A stretch of DNA of 64,000 nt from Clostridium sp. MB40-C1 (GCF_030913655.1 NZ_CP133189.1:558001-622000); one strand, 5' to 3'. Counted from the stretch's first letter, positions 31,485-41,937 are shown. Numbers and translations are program-made. The notes: generated by a model from the sequence alone, not told the origin.

Positions 31485-33917
31485 ATGAAGAAAATTGAGC
31501 TATTAGCACCTGCAGGAAGTATGGAAAGTCTTCATGCAGCAGTGCAAAATGGAGCAGATGCGGTTTATCTTGGGGGAGCTAAATTTTCAGCAAGAGCTTA
31601 TGCTTCTAATTTTGATAAAGGAAATATGATAAAAGCAGTAGAATACTGCCATTTATATAATGTGAAAATTTATGTTACAGTAAATACTTTGATAAAAGAA
31701 GATGAAATTAAAGAAGCATTAGAATATATAAAATTTTTATATGAAATAGGGGTTGATGCTTTAATAATTCAAGATACAGGAATAGCAGAACTTGTATCAA
31801 GGAATTTTCCAGACTTTCACCTTCATGCTTCTACCCAAATGACAGTACATAATGGAGAAGGAGCTATTCTTTTAAAAAAATTAGGGTTTTCAAGAATAGT
31901 TTTATCAAGAGAACTTGGTATTGATGAGATAAAGTATATTTCAAAGGATTTAGATATAGAAACGGAAGTGTTTATTCATGGAGCCTTATGTATATCTTAT
32001 TCAGGACAATGCCTAATGAGTAGTTTGATAGGAGGTAGAAGTGGAAATAGAGGACGTTGTGCTCAGCCTTGTAGACTTCCTTATGAAATTATAGATAAAA
32101 TATCAGGTAAAAATAAAAAAGGATATATTTTAAGTCCTAAAGATATATGTACTATAGAAAATATTAAGGACTTAATAGAAAGTGGAACTAGTTCTTTAAA
32201 GATAGAAGGAAGAATGAAAAGACCAGAATATGTAGCTGGAGTTGTGGCATCTTATAGAAATGCAATAGATAAAGCATATGAAAGTTCACAGTGTATAGAT
32301 AATAGTGTGCAGATTAAAGAACAGAAGTTGAATATAGAGGTTAATAGTTGGAAGTCACATTACAAAGAAAATGAAAAATATAATCCAGAAAAAGAGAAGA
32401 AAAAACTTCTTCAGTTGTTTAACAGGGAAGGATTTTCTAAGGCTTATTTATTTGGTAATGTAGGGAAAGATATGATGGCTTATAATTTTCCTAAGAATAC
32501 AGGAGTTGAAATAGGAAAAATTAATAGAGATATGACTATAATCCTAAAAGAAGATATACATCTCCAAGATGGAATAAGAGTGAATGAGGGGGGATTCACT
32601 ATATCCAAAATATTAAAAGAATCTAAACCTGTAGAGGAAGCCTTTGCTGGAGATATAGTTTTATTAAAACCTTCTAAATACAAATCGGGAGATATACTTT
32701 ACAAAACTTCTGATGTTAGACTTTTACAAAGTTTAAGTAAGTCTTATAGCAATGCATATGAACATAAAAATGATTTAAAATTAATTGTTAAATTTAGAGT
32801 CAGCTCTCCATTTACTCTAAAAGCAGAGTATGAAGGGGAAACTTTTGAATATGAAGCAGAAATTGTACAAGAGGCTTTAAAGAAGCCTTTAGATAAGGAA
32901 AAAATAATAAATAATTTAAGAAAAACAGGAGACACAGCTTTTAATTTTAAGGAAATAGAGTTTGAAGTTTTTGAAGAAGGATTTATGCCTGTGTCAGCGA
33001 TTAATTCTGCTAGACGTGAACTTATAGAAAAAATAGAAAGCTTCATAAAAAATAAGGATAAAAAGACATTTAAGAGAGAGATAGATTTTAATAGAAGCCC
33101 TAAAAAAATATTTAAGGATGATATAGAGAGTCCTTTGGTTGTAGTGACTACAAAAGAGCAGCTCAAGGCGGCACAAGAGCTTAAAATTGAGAATATAGCT
33201 GTAGAAATGTTTATGAGAGACTGTAGCATAAATTTAGATGAAGTAAAATGCAAAAATATATTTATCAAAACGCCATCTATAATAAAAGGTGAATTTGAAA
33301 GCCTTTGTAGTAAAATAGAAGAGAAATTGCCATATATAAAAGGCATAATTACTTCAAATTTAGGAATTATAAATAGATTTAAAGATAAAACTCTTATAAT
33401 TGGAGATTATAAATTAAATAATTTTAACAGTTATGGAGTAGAGTTTTACAAGGATTGTTTAGATATGATTTCTATAAGTGTGGAGCTTAATAAAAAGGAA
33501 ATAAGCAATTTAGTTAAAAAAGCGCTACTGCCTTCTATGATGCTTGTCTATGGAAAAATAGAGCTTATGATAAGTGAATATTGTACTATAGGAAGTGTTT
33601 TTGGAGGTAAAGATAGAAAGAGAGTATGCAGCAGAGAATGTGAAGAAGGAAGTTTTGTTTTGAAGGATAGAATGGGAGAAGAGTTCCCAGTAAAGACGGA
33701 TAAGTACTGCAGAAGCCATATATACAACGGGGCAGCAGTAAATTTAATTCCAAATTTAGATGAAATAAAAAAATTAAAAGTAGATTTATTAAGAGCTGAT
33801 TTTATAGATGAAAGCTACGAAGAGACCTTAGAAATATTGAAAGATTTAAAAGAAGGAGCCTTTAATAAGGATTTCAAAGGATTTACAAGAGGACACTTCA
33901 GAAGAGGAGTGGAGTAA
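31485..33917 (+). CDS. U32 family peptidase (RlhA/YrrO-like)
   Basis: The 810-residue protein begins with the U32 domain (ELLAPAGSMESLHAAVQNGA, then GADAVYLGG and the family signature EVFIHGALCISYSGQCLMSS around residue 165). A cysteine cluster (GNRGRCAQPC) follows. A DUF3656/collagenase-like C-terminal extension ends near 810 with CSRECEEG and KYCRSH cysteines. Relatives include E. coli RlhA, which hydroxylates 23S rRNA, and YrrO/TrhP, which act on tRNA, so an RNA-modifying Fe-S enzyme is as likely as a protease. RBS AAGGAG precedes the ATG at 31485. MutS2 follows 26 bp downstream. Confidence 0.9.
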   Translation: MKKIELLAPAGSMESLHAAVQNGADAVYLGGAKFSARAYASNFDKGNMIKAVEYCHLYNVKIYVTVNTLIKEDEIKEALEYIKFLYEIGVDALIIQDTGIAELVSRNFPDFHLHASTQMTVHNGEGAILLKKLGFSRIVLSRELGIDEIKYISKDLDIETEVFIHGALCISYSGQCLMSSLIGGRSGNRGRCAQPCRLPYEIIDKISGKNKKGYILSPKDICTIENIKDLIESGTSSLKIEGRMKRPEYVAGVVASYRNAIDKAYESSQCIDNSVQIKEQKLNIEVNSWKSHYKENEKYNPEKEKKKLLQLFNREGFSKAYLFGNVGKDMMAYNFPKNTGVEIGKINRDMTIILKEDIHLQDGIRVNEGGFTISKILKESKPVEEAFAGDIVLLKPSKYKSGDILYKTSDVRLLQSLSKSYSNAYEHKNDLKLIVKFRVSSPFTLKAEYEGETFEYEAEIVQEALKKPLDKEKIINNLRKTGDTAFNFKEIEFEVFEEGFMPVSAINSARRELIEKIESFIKNKDKKTFKREIDFNRSPKKIFKDDIESPLVVVTTKEQLKAAQELKIENIAVEMFMRDCSINLDEVKCKNIFIKTPSIIKGEFESLCSKIEEKLPYIKGIITSNLGIINRFKDKTLIIGDYKLNNFNSYGVEFYKDCLDMISISVELNKKEISNLVKKALLPSMMLVYGKIELMISEYCTIGSVFGGKDRKRVCSRECEEGSFVLKDRMGEEFPVKTDKYCRSHIYNGAAVNLIPNLDEIKKLKVDLLRADFIDESYEETLEILKDLKEGAFNKDFKGFTRGHFRRGVE

Positions 33918-33943
33918 CTATAAAGTAAGGGAGTTGAAATACA

Positions 33944-36301
33944 TTGAACCATAAGTCGTTAAGAGTTTTGGAGTTTAATAAGATAAAAGAAGAACTGAAA
34001 AAATATACAGTAACAGGGGCAGCTAAGGATATTATAGAAGAATTAGAGCCTTATGATAATGCATATGAGGTTAGAGAACATTTAGAAGAAACTAAAGAGG
34101 CTTTTCACCTTCTTGTAAAGAAAAGCGCGCCTCCTTTTGAGGGATTATTTGATGTTAGAGAAGGAATTGAAAAGGCACAAAAAGGATTTGTACTTCTTCC
34201 AGTTCAACTTCTTAGAATTGCCAATTTATTAAGATGTTCAAGAAGATTTAAGGATTATATAGGTCATAAAGATGAAGAGGAATCTTTTAGAATTATAGAG
34301 GACATTTGCGAGGGACTTACCCCTCTTAAAAAACTTGAAGATGAAATACTTGTAGCTATTATATCAGAGGAAGAAATATCTGATAGAGCTAGTTCTACCT
34401 TATATAATATAAGAAGAAGTCTTAAAGAAAAGAATTCTTCCATAAAAAACAAGGTAAATTCTCTTATTAGAAGTTATTCTCAATACCTTCAAGAAAGTAT
34501 ATACACAATAAGAGGAGAAAGATATGTACTTCCTGTAAAGATTGAAAATAAAGGTTCTGTGCCAGGACTTGTTCATGACCAAAGTTCATCAGGAGCTACT
34601 TTATTTATAGAACCAATGAGCTTAGTTACTCTAAACAATGAAATAAAGGAACTAAAGCTTAAAGAAAAAGCAGAAATTGAAAGAATACTTCAAGATTTAT
34701 CAGGTAAAGTGTATGAGAATGCAAGCGTTATAAAGATTAATGCAAATATAATTTGGGAATTAGATTTTATATTTGCAAAAGCTAAATATGGTGGAAGTTT
34801 AAATGGAGTAGTTCCAAATTTAAATGAAGAAGGTCATTTTGATATTATACAAGCAAAACATCCATTAATAGATTCTAAGGTGGTTGTACCTAACGATATT
34901 TATTTAAATAAAGGAATAACATCCATAGTTGTTACAGGACCTAATACTGGAGGTAAAACTGTTACATTAAAAACTGTGGGCCTTTTGCATTTAATGGCAT
35001 TAAGTGGGCTTATGATACCTGCAAGAGATGGTTCTACTATAAGCTTTTTCAAAGAAGTTTTTGCAGATATTGGAGATGAACAAAGTATAGAACAAAGTTT
35101 ATCTACGTTCTCATCTCACATGACTAATATAGTAAATATAATAGACAACGCAGATGAAAACTCTTTAGCTCTATTTGATGAGTTAGGTGCAGGAACTGAC
35201 CCTACGGAAGGAGCATCTCTTGCAGTATCAATACTAGAGGAGTTAAGAAAAAGAAGAAGTAGAGTAGTAGCTACAACTCACTATAGTGAACTTAAAGCTT
35301 ATGCTTTAAAAGTAGAAGGTGTTGAAAATGCTTCTGTAGAATTTGATGTGGAAACATTAAGACCTACCTATAGACTTTTAATAGGAATTCCAGGTAAGTC
35401 AAATGCCTTTGAGATATCAAGAAGGCTTGGACTTCCATCTTACATAATAGAAGATGCAAAGGCAGGTATTTCAAGTGATACATTGAAATTTGAAGATCTT
35501 ATACAAAGTCTTCAAGACAAAAATATAAAAGCTCAAAAAGATGTACGTGAAGCTGAGAATGCTAAAGAAGAGGCATTAAAAATAAAGCAAAAATATGAAG
35601 AAAAATTAACTAAGCTTCAAAATGTAAGAGAAAAAGCTGATATAGAAGCTAAAAAGGAAGCTAAACAAATTATAAAAGAAGCAAAAGAAGAAGCGGATAA
35701 AATATTAAAAGATATAAGAGAACTTGAAAGAATGGGTTATTCTTCTGAAGTTCGTCAGCAATTAGAAGAAAACAGGAAGAAGCTTAAGGATAAACTTGAC
35801 AATGTAGAAAGTGATATTAATAAACCTAAAGAAGGTGGAAAAGAGCTTAAGAAAGTTAAGGAAGGGCAAGAAGTGTATCTTCCTAAGTTTAACCAAAAGG
35901 TTATAGTTCTCTCTAAACCTGATAATAAAGGCGAAGTACAAGTACAGGCAGGTATAATGAAGATAAGTGTAAATGTAAAAGATCTTAGGGAAATGGAGGG
36001 AAACAATAAAGACAAAAAAGAAAATAAAAAGAAACGTTTAAATTTAAATTTAAGACAAATATCATCTTCAGTAGATCTTCGTGGAATGGACTCAGAAGAA
36101 GCAGTTTATACAGTAGATAAGTATTTAGACGATGCTTACTTAGGTGGACTTGGGGAAGTTACTGTTATTCATGGTAAAGGTACAGGGGTACTTAGAAAAG
36201 CTATAACAGACATGCTTAAAAGACATCCCCATGTAAAAAGTTACAGGCTTGGAGCCTATGGAGAAGGTGGCGATGGGGTTACTGTAGTGGAACTTAAATA
36301 G
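33944..36301 (+). CDS. mutS2: Endonuclease MutS2
   Basis: 785 residues, full length for MutS2. It has the MutS core and clamp (about 1-310), a Walker A loop GPNTGGKT (residues 332-339), Walker B LFDELGAGTDP (D412), a long charged coiled coil (about 515-640), and a C-terminal Smr nuclease domain (about 710-785) with VDLRGMDSEEA and HGKGTG. Known MutS2 proteins suppress recombination or split collided ribosomes. It starts at TTG 33944 with AAGGGAG upstream, 26 bp after the U32 gene, so the two are probably co-transcribed. Confidence 0.96.
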   Translation: MNHKSLRVLEFNKIKEELKKYTVTGAAKDIIEELEPYDNAYEVREHLEETKEAFHLLVKKSAPPFEGLFDVREGIEKAQKGFVLLPVQLLRIANLLRCSRRFKDYIGHKDEEESFRIIEDICEGLTPLKKLEDEILVAIISEEEISDRASSTLYNIRRSLKEKNSSIKNKVNSLIRSYSQYLQESIYTIRGERYVLPVKIENKGSVPGLVHDQSSSGATLFIEPMSLVTLNNEIKELKLKEKAEIERILQDLSGKVYENASVIKINANIIWELDFIFAKAKYGGSLNGVVPNLNEEGHFDIIQAKHPLIDSKVVVPNDIYLNKGITSIVVTGPNTGGKTVTLKTVGLLHLMALSGLMIPARDGSTISFFKEVFADIGDEQSIEQSLSTFSSHMTNIVNIIDNADENSLALFDELGAGTDPTEGASLAVSILEELRKRRSRVVATTHYSELKAYALKVEGVENASVEFDVETLRPTYRLLIGIPGKSNAFEISRRLGLPSYIIEDAKAGISSDTLKFEDLIQSLQDKNIKAQKDVREAENAKEEALKIKQKYEEKLTKLQNVREKADIEAKKEAKQIIKEAKEEADKILKDIRELERMGYSSEVRQQLEENRKKLKDKLDNVESDINKPKEGGKELKKVKEGQEVYLPKFNQKVIVLSKPDNKGEVQVQAGIMKISVNVKDLREMEGNNKDKKENKKKRLNLNLRQISSSVDLRGMDSEEAVYTVDKYLDDAYLGGLGEVTVIHGKGTGVLRKAITDMLKRHPHVKSYRLGAYGEGGDGVTVVELK

Positions 36302-36350
36302 TAACTGATTATTAAAAATACTGGTTACTATAAGTACCTATCAAAAAAAG

Positions 36351-36815
36351 GTGGTGATTCAAACGATAGTAATAAGTGCTTGTCTTTGTGGAGTTAATTG
36401 TAAGTATAGTGGGGGAAATAACTTGAATGAAAAGGCTTTAAAACTTTTACAACAAGGGAAAGCAATCTTAATTTGTCCTGAACAGTTAGGAGGACTTACA
36501 ACTCCAAGATTACCTCATGAAATAGTAGGCGGTACGGGAAAAGATGTTTTAGAAGGAAAAGTTAAGATTTTAAGTAATGAAGGAGAAGATTCTACAGAGA
36601 AATTTGTGAAGGGAGCTTATGAGGCGTTAAAAATAGCAAAATCAGTTAAAGCGACTAAGGCTATTTTAAAAGCTAAAAGCCCTTCTTGTGGATGCGGAGA
36701 AATATATGATGGAAGCTTTAGTAGTAAGAAGATAGAAGGCAATGGAGTAACAGCAGAATTATTTCTGAAAAATGGAATTAAAATTTATACAGAAGATGAA
36801 ATCGAAGATAGATAA
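36351..36815 (+). CDS. DUF523 protein with unusual start
   Basis: A roughly 150-residue cytoplasmic protein of the DUF523 family, with the characteristic ACLCGVNCKYSGG near the N-terminus, EQLGGLTTPR and KSPSCGCG. Family members usually begin MIxxSACLxG. Here the codon at that position is ACG (36363), preceded by AAAGGTGGTGA at an ideal distance. The only in-frame standard start is a GTG at 36351 or 36354, which lies inside that RBS. The true start is therefore uncertain: GTG 36351, or a non-canonical ACG. Cysteines suggest metal binding; function unknown. Confidence 0.82.
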   Translation: MVIQTIVISACLCGVNCKYSGGNNLNEKALKLLQQGKAILICPEQLGGLTTPRLPHEIVGGTGKDVLEGKVKILSNEGEDSTEKFVKGAYEALKIAKSVKATKAILKAKSPSCGCGEIYDGSFSSKKIEGNGVTAELFLKNGIKIYTEDEIEDR

Positions 36816-36835
36816 GATATATTGGTGTGAGAGAT

Positions 36836-36880
36836 TATAGGTACTAGAATAGGTGGAATTAACCTAATCTAGTACCTATA
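36836..36880. terminator. Hairpin after the DUF523 gene
   Basis: TATAGGTACTAGA and TCTAGTACCTATA form a 13-bp perfect outer stem, with TAGGT and ACCTA inside. The T-tract is poor, so it may be a weak terminator or a repeat arm. Confidence 0.55.
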
Positions 36881-36942
36881 AATTATATCAGTAAAATTAC
36901 ATAAGGCGAAAATTTTAAAAATATACTCAATTAAATAAGTTG

Positions 36943-36971
36943 TTTACAAGTCAATAATTACCATATATAAT
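36943..36971 (+). promoter_or_regulatory. Promoter of the GH31 alpha-glucosidase gene
   Basis: TTTACA (36943-36948) and TATAAT (36966-36971) have a 17-base spacer. The operator at 37021-37030 lies about 45 bp downstream of the expected start point. Confidence 0.65.
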
Positions 36972-37020
36972 CAAAAGTGTAGGTATAATAAAAAAATTCA
37001 GAATATTATATCTATCTATT

Positions 37021-37030
37021 CAAACGTTTG
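37021..37030. promoter_or_regulatory. LacI/CcpA-type operator ahead of the GH31 gene
   Basis: The perfect palindrome CAAACGTTTG is followed by CACAA. It matches the operators at 41955-41966 and the half-related pair at 48203-48259. The MalR-like regulator at 47084 is the likely ligand; CcpA is an alternative since cre sites are similar. Confidence 0.75.
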
Positions 37031-37117
37031 CACAAATTTTATTAATGTATTTAACTCATATAGACATGATTCTTAATTTTAGATGGATAAAATATTATTT
37101 TTATTGGAGGGTTTTAT

Positions 37118-39640
37118 ATGAAAACAGAAAAAGAAAAGGAGCTCAATAGAAAAATGGTGTTAGATTATGCAGGAGAAAAGTCTAAGGAAAAGGTGAGAGA
37201 AGGATTTAATATTAATAGAGAATTTGTTCATTGTGGAGATTTTGAATTAATGTTAGTTAAAAACAATAATTTAATGTTTAAACTTACAAATTCAATTGTT
37301 AAATTATATGTTCTTTCAAATAAAATAGTTAAGGTTGAAATGTTTAAGTATCCTAAAAAAGAAAGCTATTCAGATGAAGATAAAGATAAATTTTTTAAAA
37401 AGATTTGTGAAAAAGAATTCAAAGCTAGTGCAGCAATATATAAAAAACAATGGAATAACTTTAAATTCGGCATAGAAGAAGCTGAAGATAAGATTTTTAT
37501 TAATACTGAGGTAATAAATATTGAAATAAATAAATCCCCTTTTAATATAAAATATACACACGATAAAATAATTATAAATGAGGATTTTGAATCTAAGGGT
37601 ATGGGAAGTTTTGGACAAGGAGTATGTGTATATAAAAAATTAGATAATAGTGAGCATTTTTATGGGTTTGGAGAAAAAACAGGGGGATTAGATAAAAGAG
37701 AATGGGATACTATTCAGTGGAACACAGATAATCCAGAAGAACATAATGATGAGACTAAATCATTATATTGTTCTATACCTTTCTTTATAGGTTTAAGAAA
37801 TAAAAAAGCATATGGGATATATTTTGATAATACACATAAGACATATTTTAATATGGGAAAGGATAATAAAGATTATTATTATTTTGCTGCTGATAATGGG
37901 GAATTAGCATATTACTTTATATATGGACCTTCTATGAAAGAAGTTATAGAAGGATATACAGAAATTACAGGAAGAATGAAAATGCCACCTATGTGGTCTC
38001 TTGGTTATCAGCAATGCAGATGGAGTTATTGTCCACAAAATCAAGTAATAGAACTAGCTAAAACATTTAGAGAAAAGGATATACCTTGCGATACTATTTA
38101 TTTAGATATAGATTATATGGATGGCTTTAGAGTTTTTACATGGGACAAAGATAGATTTCCTAATCACAAAGGTATGATAAATCATCTTCATGATATGGGA
38201 TTTAAACTTGTAACTATAATAGACCCTGGTGTAAAAGTAGATGAAAAATATAAAGTTTATAATGAGGGAACAGAAAACAATTATTTTCTAAAAGATCATG
38301 ATGGAAGTATTTTTAAGGGTAAGGTATGGCCTATGGATTCTGTTTTCCCTGATTTTTCTAATAATAAAGTAAGAACATGGTGGGGAAATTTAAATGCAGA
38401 GTTAATCAAGCAAGGAGTAGATGGTATATGGAACGATATGAATGAACCTTCTTTATTTGATACTAAATCAGGAACATTACCTAAAGATTTAGTTCATAAT
38501 AGTGATGATAGAACTATGTTTCATGAAGAATTTCATAATTTGTATGGAATGATGGAAGATAAAGCTACTTTTAATGGAATAAAAAATGCTTTTCCAGATA
38601 AAAGGGTTTTCTTATTGTCTAGAAGTGGATTTGCAGGATTACAGAGATACTCTGCTTTGTGGACTGGAGATAACCAAAGTTTGTGGGAGCATATTAAACT
38701 TTCTATTCCAATGAATTGTAATTTGGGGCTTTCAGGTATATCTTTTATTGGAAATGATATAGGGGGATTTGGAGGAAATTGTACTTCAGAACTATTGATA
38801 AGATGGACTCAGTTAGGAACATTTAGTCCAGTGTTTAGAAATCATAGTGCTATTGGGACAATAAATCAAGAACCATGGGCTTTTGATAAACAAACTGAAG
38901 ATATATGCCGAAAGTATATAAAATTTAGATATGAATTGTTACCTTACTTATATAATTTATTTTATGATTCTGTAAAACATGGAGAGCCAATTTTAAGACC
39001 TCTTGTTTATGAATTCCAAGAGGATAATGAAGTTGTTAATATAAATGATGAGTTTATGTTTGGTAAAAATATGCTCATTGCTCCTGTACTTGAAGAAGGG
39101 TGCAGAGAAAGAAAAGTTTATCTTCCACAAGGAAATTGGATTAATTATTATACAGGGGAAGAGCATAAAGGAGAAACTACTATAAATGTAAATGCACCAA
39201 TTGAAATCATACCTGTATTTATAAAATCTGGATCTATAATTCCTAAATATAATTCTGCAGCATCCACTAAGGCTATAGATAAAAGCACATTGATATTAGA
39301 TATTATACCTGATGTAAATTTAAAGGTAGAGTATAACTATTATGAGGATGATGGAGAAAGCTTTAATTACGAAAAAGGAGAATACAACATAACTAATATT
39401 ACTTTAGAAGAGGATACAAGTAAATATAAGTTAGAAGTGAAAAAAATATATAAAGGTTACGAGAAATCTTTTGATAAACTTTATGTAAATATAATAAATG
39501 CTGTAGAGCCAAAGAAAATTAAGGCTACATATATAAATGAGAAAGGTAAATTTGTAAATATCCCATTTGAGTATAATGAAGATGCTATAAGTTTTAATAT
39601 AGAAACTAGAAATGATTTTTGTATAGAAATTCAGAAGTAA
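37118..39640 (+). CDS. GH31 alpha-glucosidase
   Basis: The 840-residue enzyme belongs to glycoside hydrolase family 31, which removes terminal glucose from maltodextrins. Family landmarks are GFGEKTGGLDKR in the N-terminal beta-sandwich, IYLDIDYMDGF, the nucleophile region GIWNDMNEPS (D440), and the acid/base region LWTGDNQS; HSAIG lies further on. No signal peptide is seen, so it works in the cytoplasm on imported oligosaccharides. A MalR-like operator and promoter lie upstream. It leads the maltodextrin cluster and is followed by a 96-bp palindromic repeat. Confidence 0.94.
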   Translation: MKTEKEKELNRKMVLDYAGEKSKEKVREGFNINREFVHCGDFELMLVKNNNLMFKLTNSIVKLYVLSNKIVKVEMFKYPKKESYSDEDKDKFFKKICEKEFKASAAIYKKQWNNFKFGIEEAEDKIFINTEVINIEINKSPFNIKYTHDKIIINEDFESKGMGSFGQGVCVYKKLDNSEHFYGFGEKTGGLDKREWDTIQWNTDNPEEHNDETKSLYCSIPFFIGLRNKKAYGIYFDNTHKTYFNMGKDNKDYYYFAADNGELAYYFIYGPSMKEVIEGYTEITGRMKMPPMWSLGYQQCRWSYCPQNQVIELAKTFREKDIPCDTIYLDIDYMDGFRVFTWDKDRFPNHKGMINHLHDMGFKLVTIIDPGVKVDEKYKVYNEGTENNYFLKDHDGSIFKGKVWPMDSVFPDFSNNKVRTWWGNLNAELIKQGVDGIWNDMNEPSLFDTKSGTLPKDLVHNSDDRTMFHEEFHNLYGMMEDKATFNGIKNAFPDKRVFLLSRSGFAGLQRYSALWTGDNQSLWEHIKLSIPMNCNLGLSGISFIGNDIGGFGGNCTSELLIRWTQLGTFSPVFRNHSAIGTINQEPWAFDKQTEDICRKYIKFRYELLPYLYNLFYDSVKHGEPILRPLVYEFQEDNEVVNINDEFMFGKNMLIAPVLEEGCRERKVYLPQGNWINYYTGEEHKGETTINVNAPIEIIPVFIKSGSIIPKYNSAASTKAIDKSTLILDIIPDVNLKVEYNYYEDDGESFNYEKGEYNITNITLEEDTSKYKLEVKKIYKGYEKSFDKLYVNIINAVEPKKIKATYINEKGKFVNIPFEYNEDAISFNIETRNDFCIEIQK

Positions 39641-39688
39641 ATTATTGATTAGTAATTGATTTCAGTAGAATACATTTTTATTAAGATG

Positions 39689-39784
39689 GGGCTGTCGCAT
39701 TAAGAAATTTACATACAATATACTGTTTTTAAAATTTAAATTTAACACAATATATTGTATGATTTATTATTAGTGCGACAACCC
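39689..39784. repeat. 96-bp palindromic repeat, copy 2 (inverted)
   Basis: GGGCTGTCGCATTAAGAAAT at the left is nearly complementary to TTATTAGTGCGACAACCC at the right. Inner ACAATATACTG and ACACAATATATTGTATG continue the pairing. It is the reverse of copies 1 and 3 and sits between the convergent GH31 and debranching genes, where it may act as a terminator. Confidence 0.85.
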
Positions 39785-39812
39785 ATTTATTTTAATGTTT
39801 TGGAACTAAATA

Positions 39813-41801
39813 TCATTTTAATTTAATATCCTCAACAAGACATCTTAGAAGTTCTGCTGTAGACCATGCTTGAGCAAAACATCCTCCAGGAGTATGAGGA
39901 CTATCTCCGTCAAATACCTCGTTTATATGATTTATACATACTTCATTTAAATGGTTTATTAAAGGAGTTACAAAATTAAGGGCAGCATGATTATCATTAT
40001 AAATTTTGATGAAAGCTGTAATAAAATGTCCCATAAGATGGCTCCAAACAGTTCCTTGATGATATGAGGTATCTCTCTCATAGCTATCTCCTTTAAATTC
40101 TCCTTTGTATTCCTTGTCAATAGGACTTAAACTTCTAAGACCGTAAGGAGTAACTAAATGTTTTATTACAGTATCAATAATACACTTTTCTTTTTCATAA
40201 TCTAACATAGTAAAAGGAAGACTTACGGAGTAAATCATATTTGGTCTTATTTTTGTATCCTTAAATTCACCTCTTACAACATCATAAAGATATTTGCCTT
40301 TATTATACCAAAAATTTTTATCAAAGCTATTTTTTGTTTTTTTAGCTAAATCTTCATAGGTGCCTTGTATATAATTTAAACTTTGGATATCTGAAATATT
40401 TTTAATATTAAGTACAATCTCTTTGTATAAATATTCAAATGTCATTAATGAATTATACCATAATGCATTTATTTCTACAGCTTTACCGTGTCTGGGAGTT
40501 GGAACAAAATTATTTATTTTCACATCCATCCAAGTTAATTGGGTACCTTCAATTCCACCTGTAATAAGATAATCTTTATCCATTTTTATATTATTAATAG
40601 TTCCTTTAATATGATGTTCAATTATAGATTTCAATGTAGGCATAATTTGTAATATAAAATCAATGTCTTTAGTATATACATAATACTTGTATATTGCATA
40701 AAAATACCATAATGATGCATCTATTGTATTATATAAAGGGGTTACACCATTATCAGGAAACATGTTAGGAAGAATTCCTTTATTTAAATATTTAGAATAG
40801 GTTTCTAGTATGTTTTTTGCATCATCAAACCTTCTGCTACACAATGTTAAACCAGTAAAAGAAATCATCGTATCTCGTCCCCAATCAGTAAACCAAGGAT
40901 ATCCGGCAATAATAGTTTTAGAATTTGTAGAGTTTCTTTTCACAATATAAGCATCACAAGAATAACATAATTTTTTTAAAATTGGATTTTTATAAGGTGA
41001 GTTATTAATTATATTTAGTATTCGTGCTCTTTCATGGTCAATTATTTGGAAAGCATTCTCTGATAAGATATTTTCTTCATCAGATAGAACTGCTTGAAAT
41101 ATAATGCCTATATTTACTTCCGAACTTTTGGGAATATCTATTTTAAAATACCCTGGGATAAAATGGTTGTCTATAGGGTTTAGACCTCTTATTTTTTCGT
41201 CTACATAGTACATATTTTCATAAAATTTTTTTTCTTCAACAAAGTTACCTAAAGAACAATAAATATTAAGATTAATATTATCGTTTATCTTAACATTTAA
41301 ATTATTATTTGTGTGAGAATATTTTAAATTCAAATCTTTTATTAATGAGTTATTATGATGGTCTCTATTATTTAAGAGTGGATATAATTTAAGTGATACA
41401 TTTCCAGTAGAATTTTTAATGTTATAAGTAACTGCTGTAACATTAGAATTATATTTTAATCCAATAGTTTTTTCTATACGTACACCATTTATTTCATATA
41501 CAAATTTGGGTAATGGATTAAGAATAAAATCTACTTGATTTTCATAGCCTTTTTCATATCCATTAAGTATTTGATTAGAGCATAGTTTATATTGATTATC
41601 GTTTATTTCAATAAACTCATTAATTTTTGAAACAAGTAAATATCTTTCTGTAGGTGGATTTATAGAAACATTTAAAAGAGAATGATATTTTCTTATATTT
41701 GCACCTATTACAGTAGAAGAACAAAATCCTCCAAGTCCATTTGTTAATAAGTATTCTTTATTTATTCCATTTTCAAAAGTATCAAATTTATTAATTTTCA
41801 T
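39813..41801 (-). CDS. Amylo-alpha-1,6-glucosidase (glycogen debranching enzyme)
   Basis: About 662 residues with an N-terminal GDE_N-like beta domain (about 5-240) and a C-terminal (alpha/alpha)6 barrel. TNGLGGFCSSTV near the N-terminus, YPWFTDWGRDTMIS, IEGTQLTWMDVK, PRHGKAVEINALWY and SYHQGTVWSHL are characteristic of the bacterial/archaeal type. It would hydrolyse alpha-1,6 branch points in glycogen or limit dextrins in the cytoplasm. The start is ATG 41801, chosen over a longer upstream ORF because GGAGG lies 13 nt ahead and the family starts with a short K/N-rich lead. Divergent from the GH15 gene, sharing an operator region. Confidence 0.92.
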   Translation of the reverse strand: MKINKFDTFENGINKEYLLTNGLGGFCSSTVIGANIRKYHSLLNVSINPPTERYLLVSKINEFIEINDNQYKLCSNQILNGYEKGYENQVDFILNPLPKFVYEINGVRIEKTIGLKYNSNVTAVTYNIKNSTGNVSLKLYPLLNNRDHHNNSLIKDLNLKYSHTNNNLNVKINDNINLNIYCSLGNFVEEKKFYENMYYVDEKIRGLNPIDNHFIPGYFKIDIPKSSEVNIGIIFQAVLSDEENILSENAFQIIDHERARILNIINNSPYKNPILKKLCYSCDAYIVKRNSTNSKTIIAGYPWFTDWGRDTMISFTGLTLCSRRFDDAKNILETYSKYLNKGILPNMFPDNGVTPLYNTIDASLWYFYAIYKYYVYTKDIDFILQIMPTLKSIIEHHIKGTINNIKMDKDYLITGGIEGTQLTWMDVKINNFVPTPRHGKAVEINALWYNSLMTFEYLYKEIVLNIKNISDIQSLNYIQGTYEDLAKKTKNSFDKNFWYNKGKYLYDVVRGEFKDTKIRPNMIYSVSLPFTMLDYEKEKCIIDTVIKHLVTPYGLRSLSPIDKEYKGEFKGDSYERDTSYHQGTVWSHLMGHFITAFIKIYNDNHAALNFVTPLINHLNEVCINHINEVFDGDSPHTPGGCFAQAWSTAELLRCLVEDIKLK

Positions 41802-41908
41802 TTTAGTAAGCCTCCATATTAAATAATAATACTTACATTTTGCATATGAGTACTTTAAATATAATATAAAATTTGGAAAAAATAAAGTCGGGAAAGTTTG
41901 AAAATATA

Positions 41909-41937
41909 TTACATTTTTTAAAAATTTATGATATACT
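41909..41937 (+). promoter_or_regulatory. Promoter of the GH15 gene
   Basis: TTACAT (41909-41914) and TATACT (41932-41937) have a 17-base spacer, with the operator starting 17 bp later. Confidence 0.65.

Noticed and set aside
32744-33346. Minus-strand 200-residue ORF opposite the U32 gene
   Set aside because: A shadow of the coding strand; low-complexity hydrophobic translation typical of antisense to lysine/glutamate-rich genes.
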